DNA of 64,000 nucleotides from DATKAS01 sp963733765. GTDB taxonomy: Bacteria; Actinomycetota; Acidimicrobiia; Acidimicrobiales; DATKAS01. The stretch covers positions 496,001-560,000 of the forward strand of contig CAVTEI010000007.1 in the NCBI GenBank assembly GCA_963733765.1, given 5' to 3'. Positions 41,826 through 51,083 of this stretch are shown piece by piece (the first letter of the stretch is position 1; every line of letters begins with the position of its first letter). The position numbers were made by a program, and so were the translations under genes. The notes under the pieces were generated by a model. The model did not search any database, was not told the origin of the DNA, and saw only the letters and a program-made list of their open reading frames with translations.

Positions 41826-43783
41826 CTACACCAACGCCACCTCGACCCGGGCGTCGTTGAAGCACGCGCCCCCGGCGAGGTCGTTCAACGTGTCCGGCAC
41901 GAAGGCGTTGGCCGTGAGGCCGCCTTCGACGTCTCGGCACCACATGCCCTTGGGCATCGACGCGACGCCTGAACGCAGGTCGGCGTCCAGCCTCGCCACG
42001 ACCCGGATTTCGGCCTGGTCGTTCCACACCCGCACGAGGTCTCCGTCGGTCACGCCTCGGGAGGCGGCGTCGTCGAGCGAGAGCCGCACGGCGGCCTCGG
42101 CGGCATTGAACTCACCGAACATCGAGTTGATGGTGCGATGGGTCGCCGGGGTGATGAGCGCGAGCGGGTAGTCGGACTCGAGCGGTTGGTACGACGGCAC
42201 CGCTCGATCCCGCAGCAGTGACGGAGCCAAGCGCGCCCGGCCGTCGTCGAACGAAGGGAACGTGTCCCGGAACTGCACGGTCGTGCCGGGCTCGCGCAAC
42301 ACCTCAGCCGCCCCCGCCTCGGGTGGCGCCGCCCCGCTCAGACCCTCGACCATGAGCGCGAACAGGATCGCAGGAGAACCGCGCGGCCGCGAGCCCGAGC
42401 CGTGTCGCGAGCCCGGAAGCGAGCTCGTCGTTCGTGCGGCTCTCGCCGACTCGGTCGATGACCGCCGCGACGCGCTGCCGGACGAACGTGCCGTACGACC
42501 CGGCGATGTCCTCAGCTTCGAAGTGCGTCGTCGCGGGGAACACGACGTCGGCGAAGCGCGCGGTGTCGGTGAGCACCTGGTCGTGGACGACCGTGAACAC
42601 GTCCTCGCGCCGCAAGCCTGCGTGCACGACCTTCTGATTGGGACACGTCGCTGCCGGGTTCGAGCCCTGCACGAACAACACCCGGATCTCGTCACCAGCA
42701 GCGGGCGAGTCGAGCAGACGGCCGAGCTCGTTCATGTTGACCTTGCGGCGGCCACCCTTGGGCGCGCCGTTCAGCGAGAAGTCGTTGGCGCGGCTGAGGC
42801 TCGACATGATGCCGGCACCGAGCACGCCGAGCTGCCCGGTCAGCAGCGGCAGCGCGAGCACCGCCCGGAACGACGCCCCGCCGTTGCGGTTGCGCTCGAT
42901 GCCCCACCCGACCCGGAAGAACGCGGGACGGACCGACGCAAGGTCCTCGGCGAGGGCCGCGATGTCGGCTGCGTCGACGCCGCACACGTCGGCCGCCCGG
43001 TCGAGCGGCCACTCGCGCCGCGGCCACGATCAGCTCATCCGCGCCCGTCGTGTGGGCATCGACGAACTCATGGTCGACGAGGCCGCGCGCGTCGAGGTGA
43101 TGGACGATGCCCAAAGCGAGCGCGACGTCGGTGCCGGGGCGCAGCGCAACATGGCGGTCCGCCCGCTTCGCCATCGCGGTGCGTCGGGGATCCACGACGA
43201 CGAGCCGGGCGCCGGCGGCGCGTGCCTGCTGCACCAACGGCGGGAAGTGGATGTTCGAGATCGCCGGGTTCGCACCCCACACCACGACGAGCTTGCTGTG
43301 CACGACGTCGTGCGGATCGGCGGAGTGCATCGCACCGAACGTGGATTGCCATGCCGCACCGGCAGTCGCCGCGCAGATCGTGTGCAGCACGCGCGCCGCG
43401 CCGAGGTCGTCGAACAGCCGCCACGTCAAGCCGCCGTCGGCGAGCGACCCGGCCGACGAGTTGTAGAGGTACGGCACGACCGACGCGGGACCCGACTCTC
43501 CGATCGCCGCCGAGATGCGAGACGCGACGAGGTCGAGCGCTTCGTCCCATGACGCCGGGCGAAAGGCCCCTTCGCCCTTCGGTCCGGTGCGCAGTAGCGG
43601 CGTGAGCACGCGTTCGGGGGCGTAGACGCGCCGGGCGTGCTGCTTGACCTTCGCGCAGATGAACCCCTGCGTCAGAGGGTTCGCCGGGCCGGCGTCGACC
43701 GAGATGAGGCGCCCATCGTCGACCTCGACCTCGAGCGAACAGGTGTCCGGGCAATCGAGCGGACAGGCCGTCGAGAGCCGCAT
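41826..43783 (-). CDS. molybdopterin-dependent oxidoreductase (frame broken twice)
   Basis: Catalytic subunit of the DMSO-reductase superfamily. From ATG 43783: [4Fe-4S] motif TACPLDCPDTC with a fourth Cys in GFICAKVKQ, then GANPAISNIHFPPL and other Mo-bis-MGD contacts, the middle part FVQGSNPAATCPNQ and FPATTHFEAEDIAGSYGTF, and the C-terminal MGD-binding domain (SDYPLALITPATHRTINSMF). One extra base near 43017 and one near 42381 must be dropped, giving about 651 residues. No signal peptide, so likely a cytoplasmic formate-dehydrogenase/BisC-like enzyme. No partner subunits nearby. Confidence 0.85.
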
Positions 43784-43861
43784 GGCGAGCATCTTGGCAG
43801 GTCGGTGATCCGGAACCGCCCCGATTGGCGAACGCATGCCGTGAGTAGCCTCGCCGCGGTG

Positions 43862-45364
43862 ATGGAGGCTGTCCCCATCCCTGGCGCCCGCGACGAGAGT
43901 CTCGTGCGCCGTATCGCCGCCGGCGACGAGACCGCCCTCGCCCGGATCTACGACCAGTTCTCGGCCACGGTCTTCGGAGTCGCGAGACGAGTCCTCGGCG
44001 ACGCGGCCGCGGCCGACGATGTGGTGCAAGAGGTGTTCGTCACGCTGTGGGAGCGTCCCCACCTCTTCGACGGGACGCGGGGCACGCTCGCGGCCTGGCT
44101 CGGGATGCTCGCTCATCGTCGCGCCGTCGACCGAGTGCGGAGAGAGGAAGCGTCACAACGGCGCTCCCGGGCGGTCGCCGCGCAGCCGCCGCTACCGCCT
44201 CCCGACCTCGACGAAGCCGTGACGAGCCTCTGGATGGGAGAGCGGGTGCGCGACTCGGTGAACGAGCTTCCCGACGAGCAGCGCGCGTGCGTGCACCTCG
44301 CCTACTTCGAGGGCAAGACCTACACGGAGGTGGCGGCGATCCTCGGCATTCCTGAGGGCACGGCGAAGTCGAGGATGCGCCTCGCGTTGCGAAAGCTGGC
44401 GGACTCATTGAGCAGCGGAAGGCATCTCGTCATGGCGATGAACGACGACCTCGAACAGCAGCTCGCCCCGCTGCTCGGCTCGCTCGAGGCGCAACCGCCG
44501 CCACCTGCGCTGCGCGGGCAGGTGCTCGAGGCCGCGCTGCGCCGTCGCGCCGCGGGTTCATCGCCCGATCCCGATCCCTCGATCCCGATTGATCCGGTCG
44601 ACGTGTTCGGTCTCGGGGTCGCTGCCAGCGTCGCCGAGGTCGAGCGGCTCGCCGGCTCGATGTGGAGCGCGCCCTTGCTGCGGCGCGAGTGGAACGTGCA
44701 GGAGATGATCGGCCACCTGCTCGGCGCGGCGCGCTACATGGCCGGCGCGCTGGGACTCGACGACCCGATCGAGGGTGTCCCGCTCGCCGAGCACGTGCCG
44801 TTCACCCAACAGTGGATCGACCGGCATCGCGGCGCCTCGCCCGACGACACCGCGGCAGCGTTCATCGCCTCGTTCACGTCACTCGCCGACGCGGCCTCGC
44901 GGCTCAGGAACGCTGACCTCGCGACCGCCACCGAGTACTACGGGTTCGAGATCGCGCGGGGCACCGCCCTCGTCGCCGCCAGCTTCGAGCTGTGGGCCCA
45001 TGTCGACGACATCCGGCGGGCGGTGGGGCACGAACCGCACCCTCTGAGTCCCGAGGAGCTGTCGATCATGTGCCGGCTGGCGGCGGGCGTGCTGCCGTTC
45101 ACGCTCGGCTACGTCGGCACCCCTCACCTCGACCGCACCGCTCGCCTGGTGCTCACGGGCCCTGGCGGCGGCACGTTCGTGGTCACCACGGGCGACGAGT
45201 CGCGCTCACCCGGCGACGAGGACGCTCTCATCGTCACCGGCGCCCTCGACTTCTGCCGGATCGCGGGGCGGCACCTCGACGTCGACGAGGTCGCGCACGA
45301 GGTCGAAGGTGATCAGGCGTTCGCGCGAGACCTGCTCGCCAGCGCCCGAGTGCTCGCGGCCTAG
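43862..45364 (+). CDS. ECF sigma factor joined to an MDMPI-like domain
   Basis: One open frame of 500 residues. Residues 1-185 are an ECF sigma factor: region 2 (RIYDQFSATVFGVARRVLG, DDVVQEVFVTLWERP) and region 4 (LPDEQRACVHLAYFEGKTY, GIPEGTAKSRMRLALRKLA). Residues about 245-500 resemble mycothiol-dependent maleylpyruvate isomerase family proteins: EMIGHLLGAARYMAG and ASFELWAHVDDIRRAVGHEP hold His positions that bind metal in that fold. Dropping one G near 44418 ends the sigma factor at TGA 44439-44441, overlapping ATG 44438 of a second protein (MNDDLEQQLAPLL). It is therefore either a real fusion or two coupled genes, the second a likely anti-sigma factor. Confidence 0.8.
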   Translation: MEAVPIPGARDESLVRRIAAGDETALARIYDQFSATVFGVARRVLGDAAAADDVVQEVFVTLWERPHLFDGTRGTLAAWLGMLAHRRAVDRVRREEASQRRSRAVAAQPPLPPPDLDEAVTSLWMGERVRDSVNELPDEQRACVHLAYFEGKTYTEVAAILGIPEGTAKSRMRLALRKLADSLSSGRHLVMAMNDDLEQQLAPLLGSLEAQPPPPALRGQVLEAALRRRAAGSSPDPDPSIPIDPVDVFGLGVAASVAEVERLAGSMWSAPLLRREWNVQEMIGHLLGAARYMAGALGLDDPIEGVPLAEHVPFTQQWIDRHRGASPDDTAAAFIASFTSLADAASRLRNADLATATEYYGFEIARGTALVAASFELWAHVDDIRRAVGHEPHPLSPEELSIMCRLAAGVLPFTLGYVGTPHLDRTARLVLTGPGGGTFVVTTGDESRSPGDEDALIVTGALDFCRIAGRHLDVDEVAHEVEGDQAFARDLLASARVLAA

Positions 45365-45398
45365 TGCTCGCCGCCTGACCCACGCCTAGGGTGCGCCC

Positions 45399-46316
45399 AT
45401 GCGCATCGGGATCTTCACGGGGGACATCGGCGACGGGACCGTGGACGACTACGTCGCCGCGGCTCGCCTTGCCAACGAGCAAGGGTTCGACAGCTATTGG
45501 GTTTCGCAGATCTTCAGCTATGAGGCGTTGGCGCTGCTCGCGGTGATCGGACGGGAGGTTCCCGACATCGAGTTGGGAACCGCCGTGGTGCCTACCTATC
45601 CCCGGCACCCGATGACCCTCGCCGCAGAAGCGCTCACCGCCCAAGCGGCGAGCGGCGGACGCATCCAGCTCGGCATCGGCCTGTCGCATCAGATCGTGAT
45701 CGAGGGGATGTGGGGGTACTCGTTCGACAAGCCGGCCCGGCACATGAAGGAGTACCTCGCCGCGCTGATGCCGATGCTGCGGGGCGAGCCCGTCTCGTAC
45801 GAGGGCGAGACGCTGACCTCCCGTGGTCAGCTCGTCATCCCCGGGTCGTCGGCGCCGCCCGTGCTGCTCGCCGCACTGGCCCCGCGCATGCTCGAGCTCG
45901 CGGGATCGGTTGCCGACGGCACCATCACGTGGTGCACCGGTCCGGCCACGCTCGAGAGTCATATCGTTCCGGCGATCACGCAGGCCGCCGACCGCGCCGG
46001 GAAGCCCGCGCCCCGCATCGTTGCCGGGCTGCCGGTTTGTGTCACCGAGGACCGCGACGCCGCCCTCGAGCGCATCCGCAACGCCCTCGCGATCTACCCG
46101 TCACTGCCGTCCTACCGAGCGATGCTCGACAAGGAGGGAGTGGACGGGCCGGCCGACATCGCGCTCGTGGGCTGCGAGGACGACGTCCTCAAGGGCCTCG
46201 ACCGCGTCGCGAACGCGGGCGCCACGGTCTTCGCCGCCTCCGAGATGGGCGGTTCCGCGGAGGAGAAGGAGCGCACCCGCCGCGTCCTGGCCGGCGCGGC
46301 CGCCGCCTCCCGCTGA
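45399..46316 (+). CDS. F420-type LLM-class oxidoreductase
   Basis: 305 residues, luciferase-like TIM barrel: MRIGIFTGDIGDGTVDDYVA, FDSYWVSQIFSYEALALLAV, IELGTAVVPTYPRHPMTLA and GGRIQLGIGLSHQIVIEG. This pattern belongs to the branch using coenzyme F420 in actinobacteria. Substrate unknown. Starts 34 bp after the sigma/MDMPI gene in the same direction. Confidence 0.87.
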   Translation: MRIGIFTGDIGDGTVDDYVAAARLANEQGFDSYWVSQIFSYEALALLAVIGREVPDIELGTAVVPTYPRHPMTLAAEALTAQAASGGRIQLGIGLSHQIVIEGMWGYSFDKPARHMKEYLAALMPMLRGEPVSYEGETLTSRGQLVIPGSSAPPVLLAALAPRMLELAGSVADGTITWCTGPATLESHIVPAITQAADRAGKPAPRIVAGLPVCVTEDRDAALERIRNALAIYPSLPSYRAMLDKEGVDGPADIALVGCEDDVLKGLDRVANAGATVFAASEMGGSAEEKERTRRVLAGAAAASR

Positions 46317-46328
46317 CCGGGGCGGTCG

Positions 46329-47102
46329 CTAGCGGGCCGTCCAGCCGCCGTCGACCAGCAGCACCTCGCCGGTGATGTAGCTGCCGGCGTCGCTGGCCAG
46401 CAGCAACAAGGCCCCATCGAGCTCGTGGGGCTCCCCCATCCGGGCCATCGGGCAGTTCGACTTCACGAACCGCACGCTGCCCTCGTCGGTCTCCATCCCC
46501 GCGGTCATCTCGCTCGGGAACCAGCCCGGAGCCAGCGCGTTCACCCGCACGCCTTTGCGTCCCCACTGCACAGCGAGCTCACGGGTCATGTTGACGACGG
46601 CGCCCTTGCTCGCGCTGTAATGGGCTTGCTTGATGGGCGCCGACGCAACCACGCCCAGCATCGACGCGACGTTCACGACGCTCCCTCGCCCCTGGGCGAC
46701 CATCGGCGCGCCCGCCAACTTGGACAGATGCCAATAGGCGGTGAGGTTGACCTCGATGGCGTTGCGGAACACCTCGAGCGACTCGTCCTCGATCGCGACG
46801 GTGTGGCCGACACCGGCGTTGTTGACCAGCACGTCGATCCGGCCGTGCCGAGCGAGCACCTCGGCGACCAGCGCTTCCCGATCCTCCTCGTCCGCGACGT
46901 CGCAGCGGATCGCTGTCGCTCCGGGCAGCTGGTCGGCCAGGGCGTCGAGCCGTTCCTTGCGTCTCGCGGTGACGACCACGTTCGCGCCGGCGGTGTGCAG
47001 CACACGCGCGAAGCGGTCACCGAGCCCACTTGACGCGCCCGTCACCAGGGCGACGCGGCCGTCGAGATTGAACAGCGCGTGAAGATCGATTTGGTCCGTC
47101 AC
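46329..47102 (-). CDS. short-chain dehydrogenase/reductase
   Basis: 257 residues from GTG 47102 (an alternative GTG at 47111 adds three). Classical SDR: cofactor loop VTGASSGLGDRFARVL, the Arg pair in VVVTARRKERLDAL favouring NADP, NNAG in VLVNNAGVGHT, catalytic Ser in VASMLGV, and YSASKGAVVN. Ends YITGEVLLVDGGW. Substrate unknown. Converges with the LLM gene, 12 bp apart. Confidence 0.9.
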   Translation of the reverse strand: MTDQIDLHALFNLDGRVALVTGASSGLGDRFARVLHTAGANVVVTARRKERLDALADQLPGATAIRCDVADEEDREALVAEVLARHGRIDVLVNNAGVGHTVAIEDESLEVFRNAIEVNLTAYWHLSKLAGAPMVAQGRGSVVNVASMLGVVASAPIKQAHYSASKGAVVNMTRELAVQWGRKGVRVNALAPGWFPSEMTAGMETDEGSVRFVKSNCPMARMGEPHELDGALLLLASDAGSYITGEVLLVDGGWTAR

Positions 47103-47169
47103 GCGCCGCACTCTATGAGCGTTGTTCGACTGAGGACGGGAACCTGAGCGACGCCAGTCCGCCCCGAAG

Positions 47170-47183
47170 GTGATCTACATCAC
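47170..47183. promoter_or_regulatory. candidate CRP/GlxR-type binding site
   Basis: GTGATCTACATCAC is a near-perfect palindrome with the GTGA-N6-TCAC core bound by cAMP-responsive CRP-family regulators such as actinobacterial GlxR. It ends 35 bp before the start of a small membrane protein gene and lies upstream of the SDR gene on the other strand. Found by eye; no genome-wide background was tested. Confidence 0.45.
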
Positions 47184-47218
47184 TGATCGAAGAAGGCGTC
47201 GCTGACGAAGATGGAGTC

Positions 47219-47425
47219 ATGCGGGTCACGACCGAATTGGAGAGCAAGCGAGCCCAGGACTGGCAGCTCGTGCGCTCGGTTGCGGTCGTGGCCAGCGGAC
47301 TCGCCGGAGCGGCAGCAGCCGCGCTACACGTGTTCGTAGGAATCTCCCCGGGGGTGCTCGTCGCGGGCACTGCCGTCGCCGGCCTCGCCATCGGCTGCCA
47401 CCTCCCCCCCTTGCGGTCGACCTGA
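47219..47425 (+). CDS. small membrane protein of unknown function
   Basis: 68 residues: a charged N-terminal helix (RVTTELESKRAQDWQLVRSV) then two hydrophobic segments (about 20-42 and 44-58) split by SPG. The ATG follows the CRP-like palindrome. No family recognised. Coding status is supported by codon pattern and the clean start, but it is short. Confidence 0.5.
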   Translation: MRVTTELESKRAQDWQLVRSVAVVASGLAGAAAAALHVFVGISPGVLVAGTAVAGLAIGCHLPPLRST

Positions 47426-47498
47426 GCCCGACGCGGTGCCCGCGGCGATCCCCTGCCGCCCAACACCCGGTTGAGGACAACGCCCGTACGATGGCCCG

Positions 47499-48401
47499 AT
47501 GAAGGTGCGGATTGGCTTTGGGCTCGGCACCCGGTCGCTCACGAACGACGACCGCTTCGGTCCGTTCGTCGACGACCTCGAGCGGTTGCGCTTCGACTCG
47601 TTGTGGCTCTCGGAACGGATCGGCGGCGAGTCGCCCGATCCCGTCGTGGGCATGGCGTACGCCGCTGGCCGTACCAAGAAGCTGAAGTTCGGCACGGGCG
47701 TCATGGTGCTGCCCGGACGCAATCCCGTCTTGGTGGCGAAGTCGATGGCGAGCCTCGATCGGATGTCGGGCGGGCGGCTGCTGCCGGCCTTCGGTCTCGG
47801 TGTCGCGGACGCACACGAGCAGCAGGCGTTCGGCATCGAGCGCGGAGCTCGGGCGGCGTGGTTCGACGAGGCGCTGCCCCTCATGCGGCGCTTGTGGACC
47901 GAGGACGCGGTCGATCACGACGGACCGCTGTTCCATCTCGAGGGCATTGGCGTGCAGCCCAAACCCATCCAGAAGCCGCTCGATGTGTGGCTCGGCGGCA
48001 TCGCACCGTCCGAGCTACGGCGGGTCGGCCGCCTGAGCGACGGGTGGTTGCCGTCGTTCATCGTCCCGAGTGAGGCCGAGGCGGCGAAGGCCGTCGTGCA
48101 AGAGGTGGCGGGCCGCCACGATCGCGAGATCGACCCGGAGCACTTCGGGGCCCTGATCGCGTACTCGCTCGGGGAGGTGCCCGACACACTGCTTGCGCTG
48201 TTGGCCCGACGCCGGCCCGATCTGGACCCGACCGAGATCGTCCCGATGGGCATGGACGGCCTCCGCAACCGCATCAACGCATTCACAGACGTCGGCTTCT
48301 CGAAGTTCGTGGTCCTCCCCGTCGGCGAGCCCGACGACTGGACGACCCACCTCGAAGAGGTCGCCGCGGAGATCCTCCCCCTGCAGCGCTCTACCGACTG
48401 A
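47499..48401 (+). CDS. F420-type LLM-class oxidoreductase
   Basis: 300 residues, luciferase-like barrel: MKVRIGFGLGTRSLTNDD, FDSLWLSERIGGESPDPVVG, KKLKFGTGVMVLPGRNPVL, GGRLLPAFGLGVADAHEQQA and DVWLGGIAPSELRRVGRLSD. Of the kind usually linked with F420 in actinobacteria. Distinct from the 45399 gene at the N-terminus and loop lengths. Substrate unknown. Confidence 0.87.
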   Translation: MKVRIGFGLGTRSLTNDDRFGPFVDDLERLRFDSLWLSERIGGESPDPVVGMAYAAGRTKKLKFGTGVMVLPGRNPVLVAKSMASLDRMSGGRLLPAFGLGVADAHEQQAFGIERGARAAWFDEALPLMRRLWTEDAVDHDGPLFHLEGIGVQPKPIQKPLDVWLGGIAPSELRRVGRLSDGWLPSFIVPSEAEAAKAVVQEVAGRHDREIDPEHFGALIAYSLGEVPDTLLALLARRRPDLDPTEIVPMGMDGLRNRINAFTDVGFSKFVVLPVGEPDDWTTHLEEVAAEILPLQRSTD

Positions 48402-48404
48402 CGG

Positions 48405-49313
48405 TCACGCGAAGGCGAAGCGTTCGATCAGCGCGGCGAGCTCGAGGGGCTTGTCCCCCTGGATGCTGTGGCCAGCGCCCTCGAACAGCACGACCTCGGC
48501 TGAGGGCTGACGGCGCAGCACTTCGGCAACGTCGTTGTCGTCGACGACCGGGCTGAGCGCGCCCCGCGCGAGCACGAGCGGCATGGTGAGCGACGAGAGG
48601 TCATCCCACAGCGGGCCGGTGTCGATGCGCTCGACGACGTCGTCGCCGCCCTCCCGCTGCCGCCGGTCGTAGCGCCACGCCCAAGAGCCGTCGTCGAGCT
48701 GGCGGGCGTTGTGGAGGATGCCGCGTCGCAACGATGCCTCCGTGCGCGTCGGGTTGTGCTCGACCGTTCGCTTCATGATGTCGTCGAAGCTCGGAAACGT
48801 CTGTGGCCCGTTGACGAAGTCGATGATCGCCTTCGCCTTGCCGCGGTCGACTCCGGGAGTCACGTCGACGAGCACGAGCTTGCGCACGAGCTCAGGCCGG
48901 CGGGCCGCGAGCGCGAGCGACGTGAGCCCGCCGAGTGACATCCCGACCACGACGGCGGCCTCGGGCGCGAGCGCCTGGACCGCGATCGCGACGTCGTCCG
49001 CGTTCGTCACGGGCGAGTAGGCCAGGTCATCGCGCCAATCCGAGTGACCGTGCCCGGGCAAGTCGACCGCGACCGCGGGCCGCCCGAGCGCGAGCGCCAC
49101 CGTGTCCCACGTGTGGCCGTTCTGCGCGCCACCGTGGACGAACACGATCTCCGGCGGTGCCGTCCCCCACACCAGCGCGCTCACGTTGCGCCCCCGCGCC
49201 ACCTCGACCGCAGTGCGCGCCACCACCGGCGGCCCGTTCCACTCGATGTCGTACTCGGACGCGTTCTCGTGGAACAGCGCGAGCTCGTCGTACTCGATGC
49301 GCGGTGCAGTCAC
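48405..49313 (-). CDS. alpha/beta hydrolase
   Basis: 302 residues from GTG 49313 (VTAPRIEYDELALFHENASE). Oxyanion region IVFVHGGAQNGHTWD, nucleophile elbow VVGMSLGGLTSLAL, acid in the strand before RGALSPVVDDND, and His in EGAGHSIQGDKP. Esterase, lactonase or C-C hydrolase cannot be separated. Converges with the LLM gene (3 bp); lies 7 bp after tetR on the same strand. Confidence 0.87.
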   Translation of the reverse strand: MTAPRIEYDELALFHENASEYDIEWNGPPVVARTAVEVARGRNVSALVWGTAPPEIVFVHGGAQNGHTWDTVALALGRPAVAVDLPGHGHSDWRDDLAYSPVTNADDVAIAVQALAPEAAVVVGMSLGGLTSLALAARRPELVRKLVLVDVTPGVDRGKAKAIIDFVNGPQTFPSFDDIMKRTVEHNPTRTEASLRRGILHNARQLDDGSWAWRYDRRQREGGDDVVERIDTGPLWDDLSSLTMPLVLARGALSPVVDDNDVAEVLRRQPSAEVVLFEGAGHSIQGDKPLELAALIERFAFA

Positions 49314-49320
49314 GCCCGCA

Positions 49321-49959
49321 TCATCGCACCGACGGGACGAGCTCCCCCCACGCGGCCACCAGCGCACGCAGCCCCGCCGACGTCACCTCGACGAACTCGT
49401 CGTCGCGCGCCGGATCACCGACGTCGAGCCACTTGAGCACCGCGTCGTACAGATGGTCGACGAACGTGATCGTCGCCCAGCGCCGAATCGACGCGTCGCC
49501 GAGCAACGGGCCGATGAACTCGTCGGCGATCCCCACGACCCGGTCGCGGAACCCTGCCGCGTAGTCGGCGAAGCGAGGCTCGTGGGCGGCGTGCACCCAC
49601 AGCAATCGGAAGCCATCGGGATCGTCGCGTGCCACGACGAGCAACGCCCGGACGACGAAGTCGCGGTCCGTCGACCGTTCGTAGCCAGCCAGGAACTCGT
49701 CGCGCAGCCGCGCCATGACCCGCTCGAGCACCGCTCGATACAGGTCTTCCTTCGACGCGAAGTTGCGGTACACGATCAGCCGGGTGATGCCCGACGCATC
49801 GGCGACGTCTTCCATCGAGGTGCCGTCGAAGCCGGTGTGCGCGAAGGCCGCCGCCGCACCCCGGAGGATCGACTCCTGGCGCTCGGCCCGGCTCAGCAGC
49901 TTGCGCGGCGAACCCGTGGGGGAACCGGTAGGACTTTCTGTTGCCGTCTGTATACGCAT
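49321..49959 (-). CDS. TetR-family transcriptional regulator
   Basis: 212 residues from ATG 49959 (MRIQTATESPTGSPTGSP). HTH: ILRGAAAAFAHTGFDGTSME with VADASGITRLIVYRNFASKE; the C-terminal ligand domain is helical. The chosen ATG sits in the spacer of a perfect palindrome, so the protein likely blocks its own promoter. An ATG at 49977 would put the operator inside the coding region. It faces the diiron/LLM pair, the obvious target, and runs into the alpha/beta hydrolase gene. Confidence 0.9.
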   Translation of the reverse strand: MRIQTATESPTGSPTGSPRKLLSRAERQESILRGAAAAFAHTGFDGTSMEDVADASGITRLIVYRNFASKEDLYRAVLERVMARLRDEFLAGYERSTDRDFVVRALLVVARDDPDGFRLLWVHAAHEPRFADYAAGFRDRVVGIADEFIGPLLGDASIRRWATITFVDHLYDAVLKWLDVGDPARDDEFVEVTSAGLRALVAAWGELVPSVR

Positions 49960-49969
49960 GAGTATACAG
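49948..49969. promoter_or_regulatory. TetR operator between divergent genes
   Basis: CTGTATAC (49948-49955) and GTATACAG (49962-49969) form a perfect 8-bp inverted repeat with a 6-bp spacer that contains the tetR ATG. The other gene starts at 50015. Position and symmetry fit autorepression plus control of the divergent operon. Confidence 0.8.
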
Positions 49970-50014
49970 TTGGCCACCGCTCGCGGAAGGGGCGGTGTGT
50001 GAGGGGAGACACGG

Positions 50015-51083
50015 ATGCCTGATCAAGCGGTGACCGATCAGCTCGAGTACACCGAGACCGAGCTGCTCGAGAGCCACGCGTTCGCCGAGCCGCTCATCGC
50101 CGGTGGGGTGCGCTGTCACGGCGGGTTCGACGCCAACGGGCACTACATCTCCCCGCGGATGAAGCATCGCGGACCTGCAATCAACGCATGGCAAGCGGCC
50201 CATGCCCGCCAGTTCGACACGCCGCTGCTCGACCTTCCCCTCGAGACATGGCCCGAGCACTTCCCGAACGTCGCCCAGGCGAGATACCTCCTCGGGGAGG
50301 GTGTGACTCAGCCGCTCGTGTCGACGCTGAGCCGCATCGGCACCGTCGAAGGATTCGGGGCGTACATCCGCCACAGCGAGATCCCCGAGCTGCACGAGGT
50401 CTTCGACGACGACGTGCGCGGCACGGCGATGGACCACCTCGGTCGTGGTCTGTACGAGGCCCACGCCCGCGACGAGGCCGGGTTCGAAGACGAAGGTGGC
50501 CACAAGCAGATGTGGTTCGCCGCGCGCGACGTGGCGTTCGAGAACCCCGTCACCGAGGACGAGACCGAGCTCATGCTGAAGCGCATGGGCATCAACACCA
50601 CGCCCGGCGCCGCGCCGCCGCCTCGGCCTCCCCGGGTGCTGCCCGACGACATCGACTACGCGCTCGAGATGTTGATCGAGCGGATGGCCGGGCTGCTCCT
50701 CATCGAGATCTCCGCCTTCCACACGTTCGCGTGGGCCGAAGCCCTGCTCGCCGACCCCGATCTCGTGGCTGGCGATGGTGACGGTGCTCGGCTCGTCTCG
50801 TACGTGCGGGCGGACGAGACGCCTCACGTCGAGTACTTGAAGACGGTGCTCTCCGAGATGCGCGACCGCACCATCGTCGGCGAGTCCGGACGCAAGTACG
50901 CGGGAACCGACATCGTCGGGCCGATCTGGGACCGGGCGCTCGCCGAACTCGCTCGGCCCGCGCCGCGAGCTGGGCCGGCAACACACGATCAACGAGCTCG
51001 AGCACACGTTGGCCGGCCATCCCCGCCGCGCCGACATCCTCCATCGATTCCACGATCTCGGACCCCAGGAGGCCCGTCCATGA
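50015..51083 (+). CDS. putative ferritin-like diiron protein (frame broken once)
   Basis: About 355 residues after dropping one base near 50958. Helical core with two ExxH motifs about 108 residues apart: DEGGHKQMW (Glu160, His163) and DETPHVEYL (Glu268, His271), plus Glu in LLLIEISAFHTF (231) and an upstream Glu, the ligand pattern of carboxylate-bridged diiron proteins. The corrected tail is RRELGRQHTINELEHTLAGH and ends at a TGA overlapping the LLM ATG (ATGA). As sequenced the two genes appear fused. Oxygenase, oxidase or storage role unknown. Confidence 0.65.

Noticed and set aside
42304..43792. Treating the molybdopterin enzyme as a pseudogene
   Set aside because: Both breaks are single extra bases and all domains are conserved after correction, as in essential genes nearby.
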